A stretch of 35,289 bases of DNA from Clostridiales bacterium. GTDB lineage: Bacteria > Bacillota > Clostridia > Christensenellales > Aristaeellaceae. Under the pieces are notes generated by a model, which saw nothing but the letters and a program-made list of their open reading frames with translations, was not told the DNA's origin and made no database searches. The translations under genes were made by a program, and so were the position numbers. Each line of letters starts with the position of its first letter. The stretch's first letter is position 1. Shown piece after piece: positions 14,962-24,035 of the stretch. Location of the stretch: positions 1-35,289 of the forward strand of contig SFFH01000058.1 in the NCBI GenBank assembly GCA_004557905.1, given 5' to 3'.

Positions 14962-15873
14962 TTACCAATGGATGACCGGCACATTGCCCACCAGCAGGCA
15001 GCTCAGGCCCAGCTGCTCCAGAAGCTCCGCCGTCACATAGGCCTCCCCGCCGTAGGCATACACGCGTTTCTGCGCATCCGCCAGGAAGACCACGCCGTCC
15101 ACAGAGCCCATCGCACCCTCGCACAGGCCGTCCGTTCCGGCGGTCATCAGCGCGATCTCGTGCCCGCCCGAAAGGCTCGTCAGCTGCCAGCTGCCCCCGG
15201 CAGCCTGGCTCTCGTAGCCCATGCGGCCCAGCACGCCGCACAGCGGATAGAGCAGCGTCCCGTCCTCCGCCGTGCCGACAAACAGCGTCGTCGCCTCATC
15301 GTCCACATACAGCTCCATCGGCTCAAGCGCAAACGGCGCGGACGACGCGTCGGGCGTGGGCGTCGGCGCGGGCGTGGGCACCGGCGTAGGCGTCGGCACC
15401 GGCGTGGGCGTCGGGGTCGGCGTCGGGCTCGGCGTGGGCGTGGGCTTCACGATCGCGTCCTCCGCGAACATCCTTTCAATCGTCGCCGGGCCGACCTTGC
15501 CGTCGATCTTCTCCAGCTTGTGCGCGCGCTGGAAGCCGTACACCGCCGTGCGCGTGCCCAGGCCGAACACGCCGTCGAGCTTGCCCAGGTAATAGCCCAG
15601 CTGATACAGCCTGCGCTGCACAAGCTTCACGTCCTCGCCCTCCATGCCGCGCCAGAGAATGCGCTCGCCCAGGCCGGCGGCCTCCCGCTCCTCCTGCGTG
15701 ATCGGCGCAAACAGGTTGTCCTCCTGCGCCGGCTCAGCCGTCGGCTCAGTCGTCGGTTCGGCCGTCGGCGCAGCCGTGTCCTTCACCTGCACGCCCAGCA
15801 TCGCGCTCTCCGCCAGCGCGCAGGACGGCAGCATCAGCGCCAGCAGCAGGGCCGCAGCAAATCGTTTCAGCAT
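14962..15873 (-). CDS. Secreted protein with peptidoglycan-binding and copper-amine-oxidase-N-like domains
   Basis: A 303-residue exported protein. A signal peptide (about 1-21, LLLALMLPSCALA) is followed by a Thr/Glu/Pro-rich spacer, then a peptidoglycan-binding type 1 domain at about 70-135 (EDVKLVQRRLYQLGYYLGKL, GVFGLGTRTAVYGFQ). A Thr-Pro linker runs over about 143-175, and the C-terminal domain (about 183-303) resembles the copper amine oxidase N-terminal fold often found on clostridial surface proteins (MELYVDDEATTLFV). No catalytic domain is seen; a wall-attached structural or adaptor role is likely. GGAGG stands seven bases before the ATG. Confidence 0.85.
   Translation of the reverse strand: MLKRFAAALLLALMLPSCALAESAMLGVQVKDTAAPTAEPTTEPTAEPAQEDNLFAPITQEEREAAGLGERILWRGMEGEDVKLVQRRLYQLGYYLGKLDGVFGLGTRTAVYGFQRAHKLEKIDGKVGPATIERMFAEDAIVKPTPTPSPTPTPTPTPVPTPTPVPTPAPTPTPDASSAPFALEPMELYVDDEATTLFVGTAEDGTLLYPLCGVLGRMGYESQAAGGSWQLTSLSGGHEIALMTAGTDGLCEGAMGSVDGVVFLADAQKRVYAYGGEAYVTAELLEQLGLSCLLVGNVPVIHW
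15345..15445 (-). repeat. Six-base tandem repeat coding a Thr-Pro linker
   Basis: Degenerate GGCGTG/GGCGTC units encode about 16 Thr-Pro or Val-Pro dipeptides in the PG-binding protein. Such tracts can change length by slippage; a multiple of six keeps the frame. Confidence 0.8.
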
Positions 15874-15906
15874 ACGCTTTCCTCCAAAGCTTTCTTTCTA
15901 TCTATC

Positions 15907-16554
15907 TTATAGAAAGAAACGATCCATCATGCCGCTTTCATGCATGTGAAAGCCGTGCATGCCAAATTTCATCGCGCCCTCGACGTTGATGAGCGTGTCG
16001 TCGATGAATACCGCGCGCACCGGGTCGATCCCGTAGCGGCCGCACAGCAGCGCATAAATCTCCCGCTCCGGCTTGACCACATGCTCGTAGCAGGAGATGA
16101 TTCCGCCGTCAAACAGATCACCAAAGTGATCCTCGAACTTGACGCGCAGGCGCTCGTAGCCCTGTTGCGGGTAGTTGGAGAGCAGATAGAGCTTCTTGCC
16201 CGCGCGTTTGCAGCGCCGCGCCGCGCGCCAGCCCTCCTCAATCGGGGTCTTGAGCTCGATCCAGCCCTCCAGAGCGTGCAGATAGTCCGCTTCCTTCCCG
16301 CCGGCCTCGGCCGCAAGGCGGCGCGCCGCCTCGGCATAAGTCATCGTGCCGCGGTCAAAGCACGGCCAGTACGGCCCCTTGTAGACGTGGCGGAGCATGT
16401 GCTGCTGCATCGCCTCGTCGCCGGGAAAGAGCTGCTGCAGAAAATCGTCCGGCGCAAACTTGATGAGGATGTTGCCGATGTCAAACACCACCGCATCCAC
16501 CTTGTGCCAGGGCATCGTCTCATACGCGAGGTCAAAGCGCGTTCCTTCGTTCAT
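15907..16554 (-). CDS. HAD-superfamily hydrolase
   Basis: A 215-residue HAD hydrolase. Motif I is VVFDIGNILIKF near residues 21-32, with the nucleophile Asp in FDIGN. A helical cap follows (FLQQLFPGDEAM and on), then motif II LYLLSNYP, motif III KPEREIYALL and motif IV FIDDTLINV. The FDIGN form of motif I puts Gly-Asn after the nucleophile, where most subfamilies have Asp two positions on (DxD). It resembles alpha-D-glucose-1-phosphate phosphatase YihX and haloacid dehalogenase-like members; the substrate is unknown. The start at 16554 follows GGAGGG; an upstream ATG at 16596 has no ribosome binding site. Confidence 0.85.
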   Translation of the reverse strand: MNEGTRFDLAYETMPWHKVDAVVFDIGNILIKFAPDDFLQQLFPGDEAMQQHMLRHVYKGPYWPCFDRGTMTYAEAARRLAAEAGGKEADYLHALEGWIELKTPIEEGWRAARRCKRAGKKLYLLSNYPQQGYERLRVKFEDHFGDLFDGGIISCYEHVVKPEREIYALLCGRYGIDPVRAVFIDDTLINVEGAMKFGMHGFHMHESGMMDRFFL

Positions 16555-16630
16555 GCGTATCCCTCCTGATGCTGTCGTATCCGATTTGTATATCATTCTG
16601 TCCTTTACGGGCTTTTCCTTCTTTTCTCCC

Positions 16631-17551
16631 TCACGCCGACTCCGTCTGCATATCGCCCACGATCCTGTGCAGCACGTCCAGATACTCCTGGCCCAGCGGC
16701 GTGGGCCGGTAATCCTTGTGCGTGATGACGCCGATGCGGATGATCTCGTCCACCTGAAGCGGGATGGAGATGATGTCCTCGCCGCGCAGGTAGGACGGGC
16801 AGATGCCCGAGGAGATCGTGTAGCCGTCCGTGCCGACCATCAGGTCGATGATCGTGCCCTTGTCCGTCACCTTGATGCTGCGGTCGTGGTTGAGCGTGGA
16901 GAGAATCTCCTCCGAGAAGTAGAACGCGTTCTGATCGCCCTGATCGTACGTCAGGCACGGCAGATCGACCAGGTCGGCCATGGTGACGCTCGTCCTGCCC
17001 GAGAGCGGGTTGTTGCGGCCCACGAAGATGTGCGGCCGGGCCGCGAAAAGCTCGGAGAAGACCAGATTCGCCTCGCGCAGCGTCTTGCTGATGACGGCCT
17101 CGTTGAACGCGCTCATGTAGATCACGCCCATCTCGCTGCGCAGGTTCCGGACGTCCATGATCGTGTCGTAGGTCTTGCCCTCGCGCAGGATGAATTCATA
17201 CGCCTGGTCGCTGTGCGCGCGCACCAGCTCGATGAACGCGCTGGAGGTGAACGAGTAATGCTGCGTGGAGACGGAGAAACGCTGGCGCACCGCCTGACGC
17301 GCGATGTACTTCTCCTCGATCAGTGCGGCCTGCTGCACCACCTGCCGCGCATAGCCCAGAAACTCCGCGCCCTCCGGCGTGAGCAGGATGCCGCGGGACT
17401 TGCGCACGAAGATCGTCGTGGCGATCTCCTCCTCCAACTCCCGGATGGCCGCGGACAGGCTGGGCTGGGCGATGAACAGCGACTTGGCCGCCTCGGTAAT
17501 CGATCCCTTCTCCGCCACCTCGATGACGTATTTGAGCTGCTGCAGCGTCAT
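16631..17551 (-). CDS. LysR family transcriptional regulator, probable regulator of the adjacent met transporter
   Basis: A 306-residue LysR-type regulator. The winged helix-turn-helix covers residues 1-60 (LKYVIEVAEKGSITEAAKSL, QPSLSAAIRELEEEI), and a two-lobed ligand domain follows from about 90 to 295. It is transcribed away from the methionine-type ABC operon, with promoters 46 bp apart at their -35 boxes and inverted repeats between them, the classic arrangement for a LysR activator of its divergent neighbour. The inducer is unknown but probably relates to sulfur amino acids. Confidence 0.88.
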   Translation of the reverse strand: MTLQQLKYVIEVAEKGSITEAAKSLFIAQPSLSAAIRELEEEIATTIFVRKSRGILLTPEGAEFLGYARQVVQQAALIEEKYIARQAVRQRFSVSTQHYSFTSSAFIELVRAHSDQAYEFILREGKTYDTIMDVRNLRSEMGVIYMSAFNEAVISKTLREANLVFSELFAARPHIFVGRNNPLSGRTSVTMADLVDLPCLTYDQGDQNAFYFSEEILSTLNHDRSIKVTDKGTIIDLMVGTDGYTISSGICPSYLRGEDIISIPLQVDEIIRIGVITHKDYRPTPLGQEYLDVLHRIVGDMQTESA

Positions 17552-17580
17552 GCGCGTTCCCTCCCCGCTGTGATCGCTTC

Positions 17581-17610
17581 ATTATAGCACAGCACGCCCG
17601 TCGATTTCAA
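17581..17610 (-). promoter_or_regulatory. Promoter of the LysR gene
   Basis: TTGAAA (17605-17610) and TATAAT (17581-17586) on the minus strand, 18-bp spacer. The ATAG-N7-CTAT repeat lies just upstream of its -35. Confidence 0.72.
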
Positions 17611-17617
17611 TCTTTTT

Positions 17618-17632
17618 ATAGTTTCTCCCTAT
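17618..17632. promoter_or_regulatory. Candidate LysR recognition site (ATAG-N7-CTAT)
   Basis: An inverted repeat with the T-N11-A layout typical of LysR-type sites lies between the divergent promoters, 23 bp upstream of the met -35 box. Confidence 0.5.
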
Positions 17633-17655
17633 GCTACGCCATACTTTAATCATGT

Positions 17656-17684
17656 TTGCCTATGCATAGGAAATGCGCTATAAT
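17656..17684 (+). promoter_or_regulatory. Promoter of the met transporter operon, with a palindrome in its spacer
   Basis: TTGCCT (17656-17661) and TATAAT (17679-17684), 17-bp spacer. The perfect palindrome CCTATGCATAGG (17659-17670) overlaps the -35 box and the spacer and could be an operator. A CCGGCA/TGCCGG hairpin follows in the leader at about 17702-17716. Confidence 0.72.
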
Positions 17685-17771
17685 ACCTCCTGTCAACCAA
17701 GCCGGCACGATGCCGGTTCCAATGCTTACAAGAAGAAAAACGGCTCCGGCCGTCGAAAGGAGACGCGCATC

Positions 17772-18768
<997 letters not shown>

Positions 18769-18779
<11 letters not shown>

Positions 18780-19434
18780 GAAGATGGTCCCGTTGATGCT
18801 TGGCGGCATCCGCGACACGATGTACATGACCGTGGTCTCGACGCTCTTTGCGTATCTGCTGGGTCTGCCGCTGGCCATCGCGCTGGTGCTCACCTCGCCC
18901 AAGGGTCTCGCGCCCCGGCCGCTGATCTACCGCGTGATGGATGCGGTGGTCAACATCTTCCGCTCCATTCCGTTCCTGATCCTGATGATTCTGGTCATCC
19001 CGCTGACCCGCATGATCGCCGGCAAGGCCTACGGCTCCACGGCGACGATCGTGCCGCTGGTCATCGCGGCCGCGCCGTACGTCGCGCGCATGATCGAAAG
19101 CTCGCTGCTGGAGGTCGACCCGGGCGTCATCGAGGCGGCGCAGTCCATGGGCGCCTCGATCCCGGAGATCATCTTCAAGGTGATCATCCCCGAGGCGAAG
19201 ACCTCCCTCATCGTCGGCGCGACGATCTCCTCCGGCACGATCCTCGGCTACAGCGCGATGTCCGGCGCCATCGGCGGCGGCGGTCTGGGCCAGATCGCCA
19301 TCAGCTACGGCTACAACCGCTATCAGACCGACGTCCTCCTGGTCACCGTCATCCTGCTGATCATCCTGATGCAGCTCATCCAGCTCATCGGCATGTATAT
19401 CTCCCGCAGGACGGACAAGCGCGTCCGGGAGTGA
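18769..19434 (+). CDS. metI: Methionine-type ABC transporter permease
   Basis: A 221-residue permease with five hydrophobic helices. The coupling-loop (EAA) motif that docks with MetN is EAAQSMGASIPEIIFKVIIPEA near residues 122-143, and the conserved SAMSGAIGGGGLGQIAISYGY stretch follows. It overlaps the metN stop by 11 bases, so the two are translationally coupled. Together with metN and metQ it makes a complete importer. Confidence 0.95.
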
Positions 19435-19479
19435 CGGAGGAACGACCTCATATTCCATCATAAAGAAGGAGAGAAAACC

Positions 19480-20268
19480 ATGAAAAAGCTGATTACTGTC
19501 GCACTTGCCCTCGTTCTCATCGCCGCGGTGGCCACCGCCTGCGCCGCCACCAAGCTCGTCGTCGGCGCGTCCTCCACCCCGCACGCGGAAATCCTCGAGG
19601 CCGCCAAGGATCTGCTGGCCGCCAAGGGCATCGAGCTTGAAATCGTCATCTTCGACGACTATGTCCAGCCGAACCTCCAGCTCGACTCCGGTGATCTGGA
19701 CGCCAACTACTTCCAGCACATCCCGTATCTCGAGAGCTTCTGCGCGGACAACGGCACCAAGCTCGTCTCCGCCGGCGCTGTGCACTATGAGCCGATGGGC
19801 ATCTACACCAACCAGTCCAAGAACTACACCATCGACACCATCCCGGACGGCGCGGTCATCGCTGTGCCGAACGACCCGACCAACGAAGCCCGCGCGCTGA
19901 ACCTGCTCGCCGCGCAGGGCCTGATCACCCTCTCCAACGATGCCGGCACCAACGCCACCGTCCTGGACATCGCCGAGAACCCGAAGAACATCTCCGTGCA
20001 GGAGTTTGAGGCCGCCGCTGTGCCGCGCATGCTGGCTGACGTCGACCTGGCCGTGATCAACTCCAACTACGCGCTGCAGGCCGGCGTGGATGTTGTGGGC
20101 ACCGCCATCGCGGTCGAGTCCTCCGACATCGCCTATCCGAACATCATCGCCATCCGCGAGGGCGACGATCGCCCTGAGCTCAAGACCCTGGTTGAGGTCC
20201 TCCAGAGCGACGAGATGGTCCAGTGGATCAAGGACACCTACGGCACCTCCGTGGTCCCGACCAAGTAA
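19480..20268 (+). CDS. metQ: MetQ/NlpA family substrate-binding protein
   Basis: A 262-residue binding protein of the NlpA family. The signal peptide (KKLITVALALVLIAAVATAC) ends at Cys21. This may be a lipobox, although Ala at -3 is weaker than Leu; a plain Sec cleavage is the alternative. The mature part opens KLVVGASSTPHAEILEAA and carries the family stretch DLDANYFQHIPYLE and IAVPNDPTNEARAL. It follows metI after 45 bases with its own GGAG site and ends at a strong terminator. Ligand likely L- or D-methionine or a similar amino acid. Confidence 0.94.
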   Translation: MKKLITVALALVLIAAVATACAATKLVVGASSTPHAEILEAAKDLLAAKGIELEIVIFDDYVQPNLQLDSGDLDANYFQHIPYLESFCADNGTKLVSAGAVHYEPMGIYTNQSKNYTIDTIPDGAVIAVPNDPTNEARALNLLAAQGLITLSNDAGTNATVLDIAENPKNISVQEFEAAAVPRMLADVDLAVINSNYALQAGVDVVGTAIAVESSDIAYPNIIAIREGDDRPELKTLVEVLQSDEMVQWIKDTYGTSVVPTK

Positions 20269-20285
20269 GCGAAAAAACGTATGAG

Positions 20286-20326
20286 CAAACCCGACGCTTT
20301 CCGCAAGGAAGGCGCCGGGTTTTTAT
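20286..20326 (+). terminator. Terminator of metNIQ
   Basis: An imperfect long stem, AACCCGACGC...TTCC paired with GGAA...GCGCCGGGTT, followed by five T, 18 bases past the metQ stop. Confidence 0.9.
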
Positions 20327-20412
20327 CTTGCTGTTTGAATCCGCGCAGGCGGAACCGCAATTGTCGCCTTCGGTTCCGCTGCGGTTCTTGCTGTTGGCCT
20401 TCACGCAAGGGA

Positions 20413-20577
20413 GACGTTAGAGCTGCCGACCCGGGGAACTCGCATAGTCGCGCCAGTGGGCGCTCCTTGCGATTCCCGACGCTCCGCCTGCCTGTTTCGC
20501 CCACTGGGCGCGGCAGGCTCCGGTCCCAAACCCCGCCTGGGGATTCATCCCCAGACCCCTTCTTCGCTTCGCGCGGT
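20413..20577 (-). repeat. 3'-end palindromic repeat R4, interrupted by a 95-bp insert
   Basis: Begins 18 bases past the MATE stop on the minus strand with GCGCGAAGCGAAGAAGGGGT, hairpin CTGGGGAT-N3-ATCCCCAG, then is split inside the second hairpin by the insert at 20431-20525; the remainder (GTCGGCAGCTCTAACGTC) lies at 20413-20430. The rest of the 326-bp gap to metQ holds the met terminator and a GCGGAACCGCAA/GGTTCCGC hairpin near 20350-20393. Confidence 0.8.
20431..20525 (-). repeat. 95-bp nested element, copy 2
   Basis: Inverted relative to copy 1 at 4737-4831; 91 of 95 bases agree by eye. The only differences are the four loop bases of the GCGCC-N4-GGCGC hairpin, CACT here (AGTG at 20455-20458 on the plus strand) against TTAG. 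The orientation relative to the host repeat is the same in both copies, but the insertion point differs. Confidence 0.8.
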
Positions 20578-20594
20578 GAAAAGCGGCCTTGGCT

Positions 20595-21923
20595 TCAATA
20601 GCCGTACTGTTTCTGCTTACCCTTCATGAACGCCGCCGTCATCAACGCCGCGGCCGCCTCCGCTGCGACGATGGACCACCACACGCCGTCGATGCCCAGC
20701 AGCAGCGGCAGCAGGAGAACCGCGGCCGTCTGAAACAGCAGCGTGCGCACAAACGAGATCAGCGCGGAGGTCAGCCCGTCATTCAGCGCGGTAAAGAAGG
20801 ACGAGCCATAGATCGCCGTGCCGGCAAACAGGAATGACAGCGCGTAGATTCTGAATGCGCGCACAGTCAGCGCCATCAGCGCTGCGTCATAGCTGACGAA
20901 GATCGCCGCCAGCGGTCTGGCCAGCAGCTCCGAAAACGCGAGCATGCCCAGCGAAAACGCAGCGATGATGACCAGGCTCTTCTTTCTCAGGCTCCTCAGC
21001 TCGTCGCCGTGCCCCGCGCCGAAGTGGAAGCTGACCACCGGCGCGGAGCCGTTCGCGTAGCCGATGAACGTCGCCAGGAAGATGAGGTTGACGTACATCA
21101 GCACGCCGTACGCCGCCACGCCGTCCTCGCCCGCGTAGCGCATCAGCTGCGCGTTGTAGAGCATGCTGACCAGCGACATGGAGACGTTGCTCATCAGCTC
21201 CGAGGAGCCGTTCGCGCAGGTCCTCACCAGCGCGCGTGTGTCAAACGCCGGCCGGGTCGGATGCAGCAGGCTGTCGTTTTTCCGCGCAAAATACACGAGC
21301 GGGACAATGCCGCCGACCGCCTGGCTCATCGCCGTCGCGGCTGCCGCGCCCACGACACCCCAGCCAAAGCCCGCGATGAACAGCGCGTCCAGCGCCATGT
21401 TCGTCACGCCGGAGGCCACGGTCACCATAAGGCCCAGATTCGGCTTTTCCGCCGCGATCATAAAGCTCTGGAATTCATATTGCAGCATCAGCGCGGGCAG
21501 CGCCAGCAGGTTCACCCGGCCATAGAGCACGCACAATTCAAGCAGCTCGCCCTGCGCGCCCAGCAGCGCGGCAATCGGCCGGAGCAGCGCGATGCCCAGC
21601 GCGGCCAGCACCACGCCGCACACAAGGGTCACGGCGATGAGCAGGGAGAACGTCTGATTCGCCTTTTCCCGTCTGCCCTCGCCCAGCATCCGCGCAATCA
21701 GCGCGCAGCCGCCTGAGCCGAACATGAAGCCCAGCGCGCCCGGAACCATCAGAAACGGCATGATCAGGTTGACGGCGGCAAACGGCGTCTTGCCCACGAA
21801 GTTGGAGACGAACAGGCCGTCCACCACGCCATAGATGGAGGTGAAGATCATCATCGCGATGCTCGGCAGCGTGAAGCGCAAAAGCCGCCGGTACCCGAAG
21901 TGATCGGAAAGCCGAATGGTCAT
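20595..21923 (-). CDS. MATE family efflux transporter
   Basis: A 442-residue membrane protein of the multi-antimicrobial extrusion family with twelve predicted helices in two halves. Landmarks are IYGVVDGLFVSNFVGKTPFAAVNLIMP near residues 30-56 and the second-half copy AYGVLMYVNLIFLATFIGYA. It belongs to the clostridial MepA-like group, which exports cationic drugs or other small molecules against sodium or protons. It overlaps the upstream MarR gene by four bases (ATGA), so repressor and pump are one unit and the pump is probably induced by its own substrates. Confidence 0.93.
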   Translation of the reverse strand: MTIRLSDHFGYRRLLRFTLPSIAMMIFTSIYGVVDGLFVSNFVGKTPFAAVNLIMPFLMVPGALGFMFGSGGCALIARMLGEGRREKANQTFSLLIAVTLVCGVVLAALGIALLRPIAALLGAQGELLELCVLYGRVNLLALPALMLQYEFQSFMIAAEKPNLGLMVTVASGVTNMALDALFIAGFGWGVVGAAAATAMSQAVGGIVPLVYFARKNDSLLHPTRPAFDTRALVRTCANGSSELMSNVSMSLVSMLYNAQLMRYAGEDGVAAYGVLMYVNLIFLATFIGYANGSAPVVSFHFGAGHGDELRSLRKKSLVIIAAFSLGMLAFSELLARPLAAIFVSYDAALMALTVRAFRIYALSFLFAGTAIYGSSFFTALNDGLTSALISFVRTLLFQTAAVLLLPLLLGIDGVWWSIVAAEAAAALMTAAFMKGKQKQYGY

Positions 21924-22357
21924 TTCAGTTTCTCCACGCCTTTCTCAAACGCCTCCAGGTAGCGCTGCGTCAGGCCGATATAGCTGTCGCGCTCCTCCTG
22001 CGTCCACGTCTCGTAAATGCTGTTCTCGATTTCGATGAGCCGATATACGGTTTCCCGGGACAGCGCCTTTCCCGAATCCGTCAGGCAGACGCGCTTGCGC
22101 CTGCCGCTGTCCGCCTGAAGGACAATCGTTCCTTCCTCCTCCAGCCTGCGCAACGCGGAGTTGAGCGTCTGCTTGCTCATGCCGCACTGCCGGATGATCT
22201 CGGCGATTGGGCAGCTGCCGCCCTCCACGCATACCGTATAGAGCACCCGCATGGCGCTGTCCGGCATGCCGAAATTGAGCGCCGCCTCGTGATACAAGGC
22301 GTCGATCTCCCCGATGAGATGGTTGAAGCGCCGCAGATGCGCATGGGCTCCTGACAT
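21920..22357 (-). CDS. MarR family regulator of the MATE pump
   Basis: A 145-residue winged-helix regulator. The DNA-binding part is CPIAEIIRQCGMSKQTLNSALRRLEEEGTIVLQ, with the wing DSGRRKRVCLTDSGKAL. Helices at both ends form the dimer interface. The start at 22357 has GGAGG seven bases upstream; an upstream ATG at 22414 is excluded because it lies within the promoter. Two palindromes at its promoter fit autorepression, typical for MarR-type control of a co-transcribed efflux gene. Confidence 0.9.
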   Translation of the reverse strand: MSGAHAHLRRFNHLIGEIDALYHEAALNFGMPDSAMRVLYTVCVEGGSCPIAEIIRQCGMSKQTLNSALRRLEEEGTIVLQADSGRRKRVCLTDSGKALSRETVYRLIEIENSIYETWTQEERDSYIGLTQRYLEAFEKGVEKLK

Positions 22358-22372
22358 GGTCAAACCTCCATA

Positions 22373-22386
22373 GTACGAAATCATAC
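22373..22386. promoter_or_regulatory. MarR operator, second copy
   Basis: GTACGAAATCATAC (plus strand), a 14-bp inverted repeat with one mismatch to the perfect copy at 22399-22412. It lies downstream of the -10 box; centre-to-centre distance 26 bp. Confidence 0.7.
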
Positions 22387-22392
22387 CAGCAG

Positions 22393-22421
22393 AGCATAGT
22401 ACGATTTCGTACATTTGTCAA
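22393..22421 (-). promoter_or_regulatory. Promoter of marR-MATE with embedded operator
   Basis: TTGACA (22416-22421) and TATGCT (22393-22398) on the minus strand with a 17-bp spacer. The perfect 14-bp palindrome GTACGATTTCGTAC (22399-22412) fills the spacer, so bound repressor must block polymerase. Confidence 0.82.
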
Positions 22422-22433
22422 CGGTTTTCTGCA

Positions 22434-22463
22434 CAAAAAGCGGGAGACCTTTCGGTCACCCGC
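22434..22463 (-). terminator. Terminator downstream of the SH3-repeat gene
   Basis: AGCGGG-T-GACC/GGTC-T-CCCGCT stem (22439-22464) followed by TTTTTG on the minus strand. It is separated from the SH3 gene stop by a composite palindromic element. Confidence 0.75.
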
Positions 22464-22499
22464 TGATCATATGCTGAGTCTGCTACTGATCCCCTGGGG

Positions 22500-22660
22500 A
22501 TGCATGAAGGGGCCGCAGCCCCTTCATATGAAATCCGCAGCGGCGACATGCGCGGCGCGAGGAGCGGCTGCAAGCCGCTTCCTTGATCATTTTCTGGCCG
22601 TGCGCGCAGCGCACAAGAAAATGATGTTTTGCCCGCTGCAAGGATGCCTTGGCAGACTTG
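22500..22660. repeat. Composite palindromic intergenic element
   Basis: Three separate hairpins lie in a row: TGAAGGGGC/GCCCCTTCA (about 22504-22526), GCGGCTGCAAGCCGC (22563-22577), and a long CATTTTCT...TGCGCGCAGCGCA...AGAAAATG stem (about 22588-22623). CGCTGCAAGG near 22637 is answered by CTTGCAGCG near 22657-22667. No open frame is supported. It fills the 310-bp gap between the marR promoter and the SH3 gene, together with the terminator. Confidence 0.6.
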
Positions 22661-22667
22661 CAGCGAT

Positions 22668-23951
22668 TTAGTAATTCACATTCCACGTGGACACATACGC
22701 CACGCCGCCGCCCACATAGATCATGCAGGTACTCGTGCCATACTGCAGCATCATCGCCTGCGTGCCGGAGGGATAGGAGCCCTTGAGCTGCGTCAGCGCG
22801 GAGTCATGATAGACGTTGATCATGCTGCTCCCGCTGCCCGAGGCAATCGCCAGGGTGACGGTGTCGCCCGCCTTCGGCGAGGACGGGACGCTCTGCGCCG
22901 GCGTCGGCGTGATGTACACCACCTGCGGCGTCGGCGTCACGGACGGATAGCTCGGGTAGCTCGGATAACTCGGCTCGCTGGGGTAGCTCGGATAGCTCGG
23001 CTCGCTGGGATAGCTGGGCGTGGTCGGATAGCTCGGCGGGAGATAATTGCCGTCAAAGCTCAGGTAGCGGGTCATCATGTAGCCGTGGCGTGTGCCAACG
23101 TAGACCTCGCACCAGGTAGAGCCCTTCTTGACGACCTTCACCTTCGTGCCGTTGCGGTACTGGCCGATGGAGCGCGCGCTCTGGCTCGGCGTCTCGCGCA
23201 GGTTGAGCACCTGCGTGCTGATGGGGTTGTTGACCCAGGCGGTCAGCGAGGTGGTTCCGGTGTTGGAGCCGATGGTGGAGCCTGTGCCGGAGAGGTACTG
23301 CGTGGACATGAAGCCCTCCAGACCGTTTGCCGAGATCATGTACCAGCCGTTGCCCTTGAGCAGCACCGTGACCTGCGTGCCGCTGGCCAGCTTGCCGATG
23401 CTTGCATACGAGGAGCCGGGGCCGGAGCGCACGTTCACCTTGCCGCCATTGCGCGTGGTGACCGTGGAGGTCGTCGTGCCGGTATCAAGGAATGTCTCGT
23501 ACATGTAGCCATACACCGGCGTGCCGCCCGAATACACATAGCCGTAGCGCCAGCCGCCGTAATTGCCCTGCATATAGAACGTCGAGCCGGAGGTCACGCG
23601 CATGACCACGCCCGCGTCCGTGGACGGGCCGGAGCGCAGGTTGACATAGCCGCCGTTGGCGTACTTGACCGTTGCGCCGCCGCTGTACTGACCAAAGTTC
23701 AGATAGCCGGCGGACATATAGCCGCGCTTGCCGTCCATGGTCTTGACCGAACACCAGCCGCCGGATTCGCTGCCGGCAAGCACCCACGAGCCCGTGTCGT
23801 ACTTGCCCAGGCTGTAGCTGGTCGTGCTGGGATACTGGCGCAGGTTGAGCCTGCCGCCCCTCACCACGGCAAACCGGTCTGCCAGCGCAAGCGCAGGCAG
23901 CAGCGCGAGCAGCAGCAGCACAGCCGCCGTCCTTGCGATGTTCTTCCTCAT
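22668..23951 (-). CDS. Secreted SH3b-repeat protein
   Basis: A 427-residue exported protein. A signal peptide (about 1-24, AAVLLLLALLPALALA) is followed by four bacterial SH3 repeats at about 25-85, 90-157, 165-222 and 243-303, each with the core (V/L)N(L/V)R(S/Q/E)GPS or a variant (LNLRQYPS, VNLRSGPS, VNVRSGPG, LNLRETPS). A Pro-Ser-Tyr linker follows at about 308-340, then a Thr-Pro stretch and a small C-terminal beta-rich domain of about 70 residues. SH3b domains bind cell-wall peptides. No hydrolase domain is attached, so wall binding or sensing is likelier than lysis. Confidence 0.88.
   Translation of the reverse strand: MRKNIARTAAVLLLLALLPALALADRFAVVRGGRLNLRQYPSTTSYSLGKYDTGSWVLAGSESGGWCSVKTMDGKRGYMSAGYLNFGQYSGGATVKYANGGYVNLRSGPSTDAGVVMRVTSGSTFYMQGNYGGWRYGYVYSGGTPVYGYMYETFLDTGTTTSTVTTRNGGKVNVRSGPGSSYASIGKLASGTQVTVLLKGNGWYMISANGLEGFMSTQYLSGTGSTIGSNTGTTSLTAWVNNPISTQVLNLRETPSQSARSIGQYRNGTKVKVVKKGSTWCEVYVGTRHGYMMTRYLSFDGNYLPPSYPTTPSYPSEPSYPSYPSEPSYPSYPSYPSVTPTPQVVYITPTPAQSVPSSPKAGDTVTLAIASGSGSSMINVYHDSALTQLKGSYPSGTQAMMLQYGTSTCMIYVGGGVAYVSTWNVNY
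22938..23040 (-). repeat. Tandem coding repeat for the Pro-Ser-Tyr linker
   Basis: Repeats of TCGGATAGCTCGG-like units (plus-strand reading) encode YPS-(E/Y)-PS blocks in the SH3 protein. Recombination between units could change linker length in frame. Confidence 0.75.
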
Positions 23952-24035
23952 CTTCCTTCACCAACCCTCTTGTCCTATGCATAGTAGACGAACCTGCCGC
24001 GTGAATTCTTCCCCGGATTTCCCTGCTTTGGGAAT

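Noticed and set aside
15345..15445. Regular short repeats considered as CRISPR or phase-variable tract
   Set aside because: They are six-base degenerate units wholly inside a coding linker, with no spacers.
17685..17771. Leader of the met transporter considered as a SAM riboswitch
   Set aside because: It is only about 80 bases long, with one short CCGGCA hairpin and no terminator or conserved SAM-I core.
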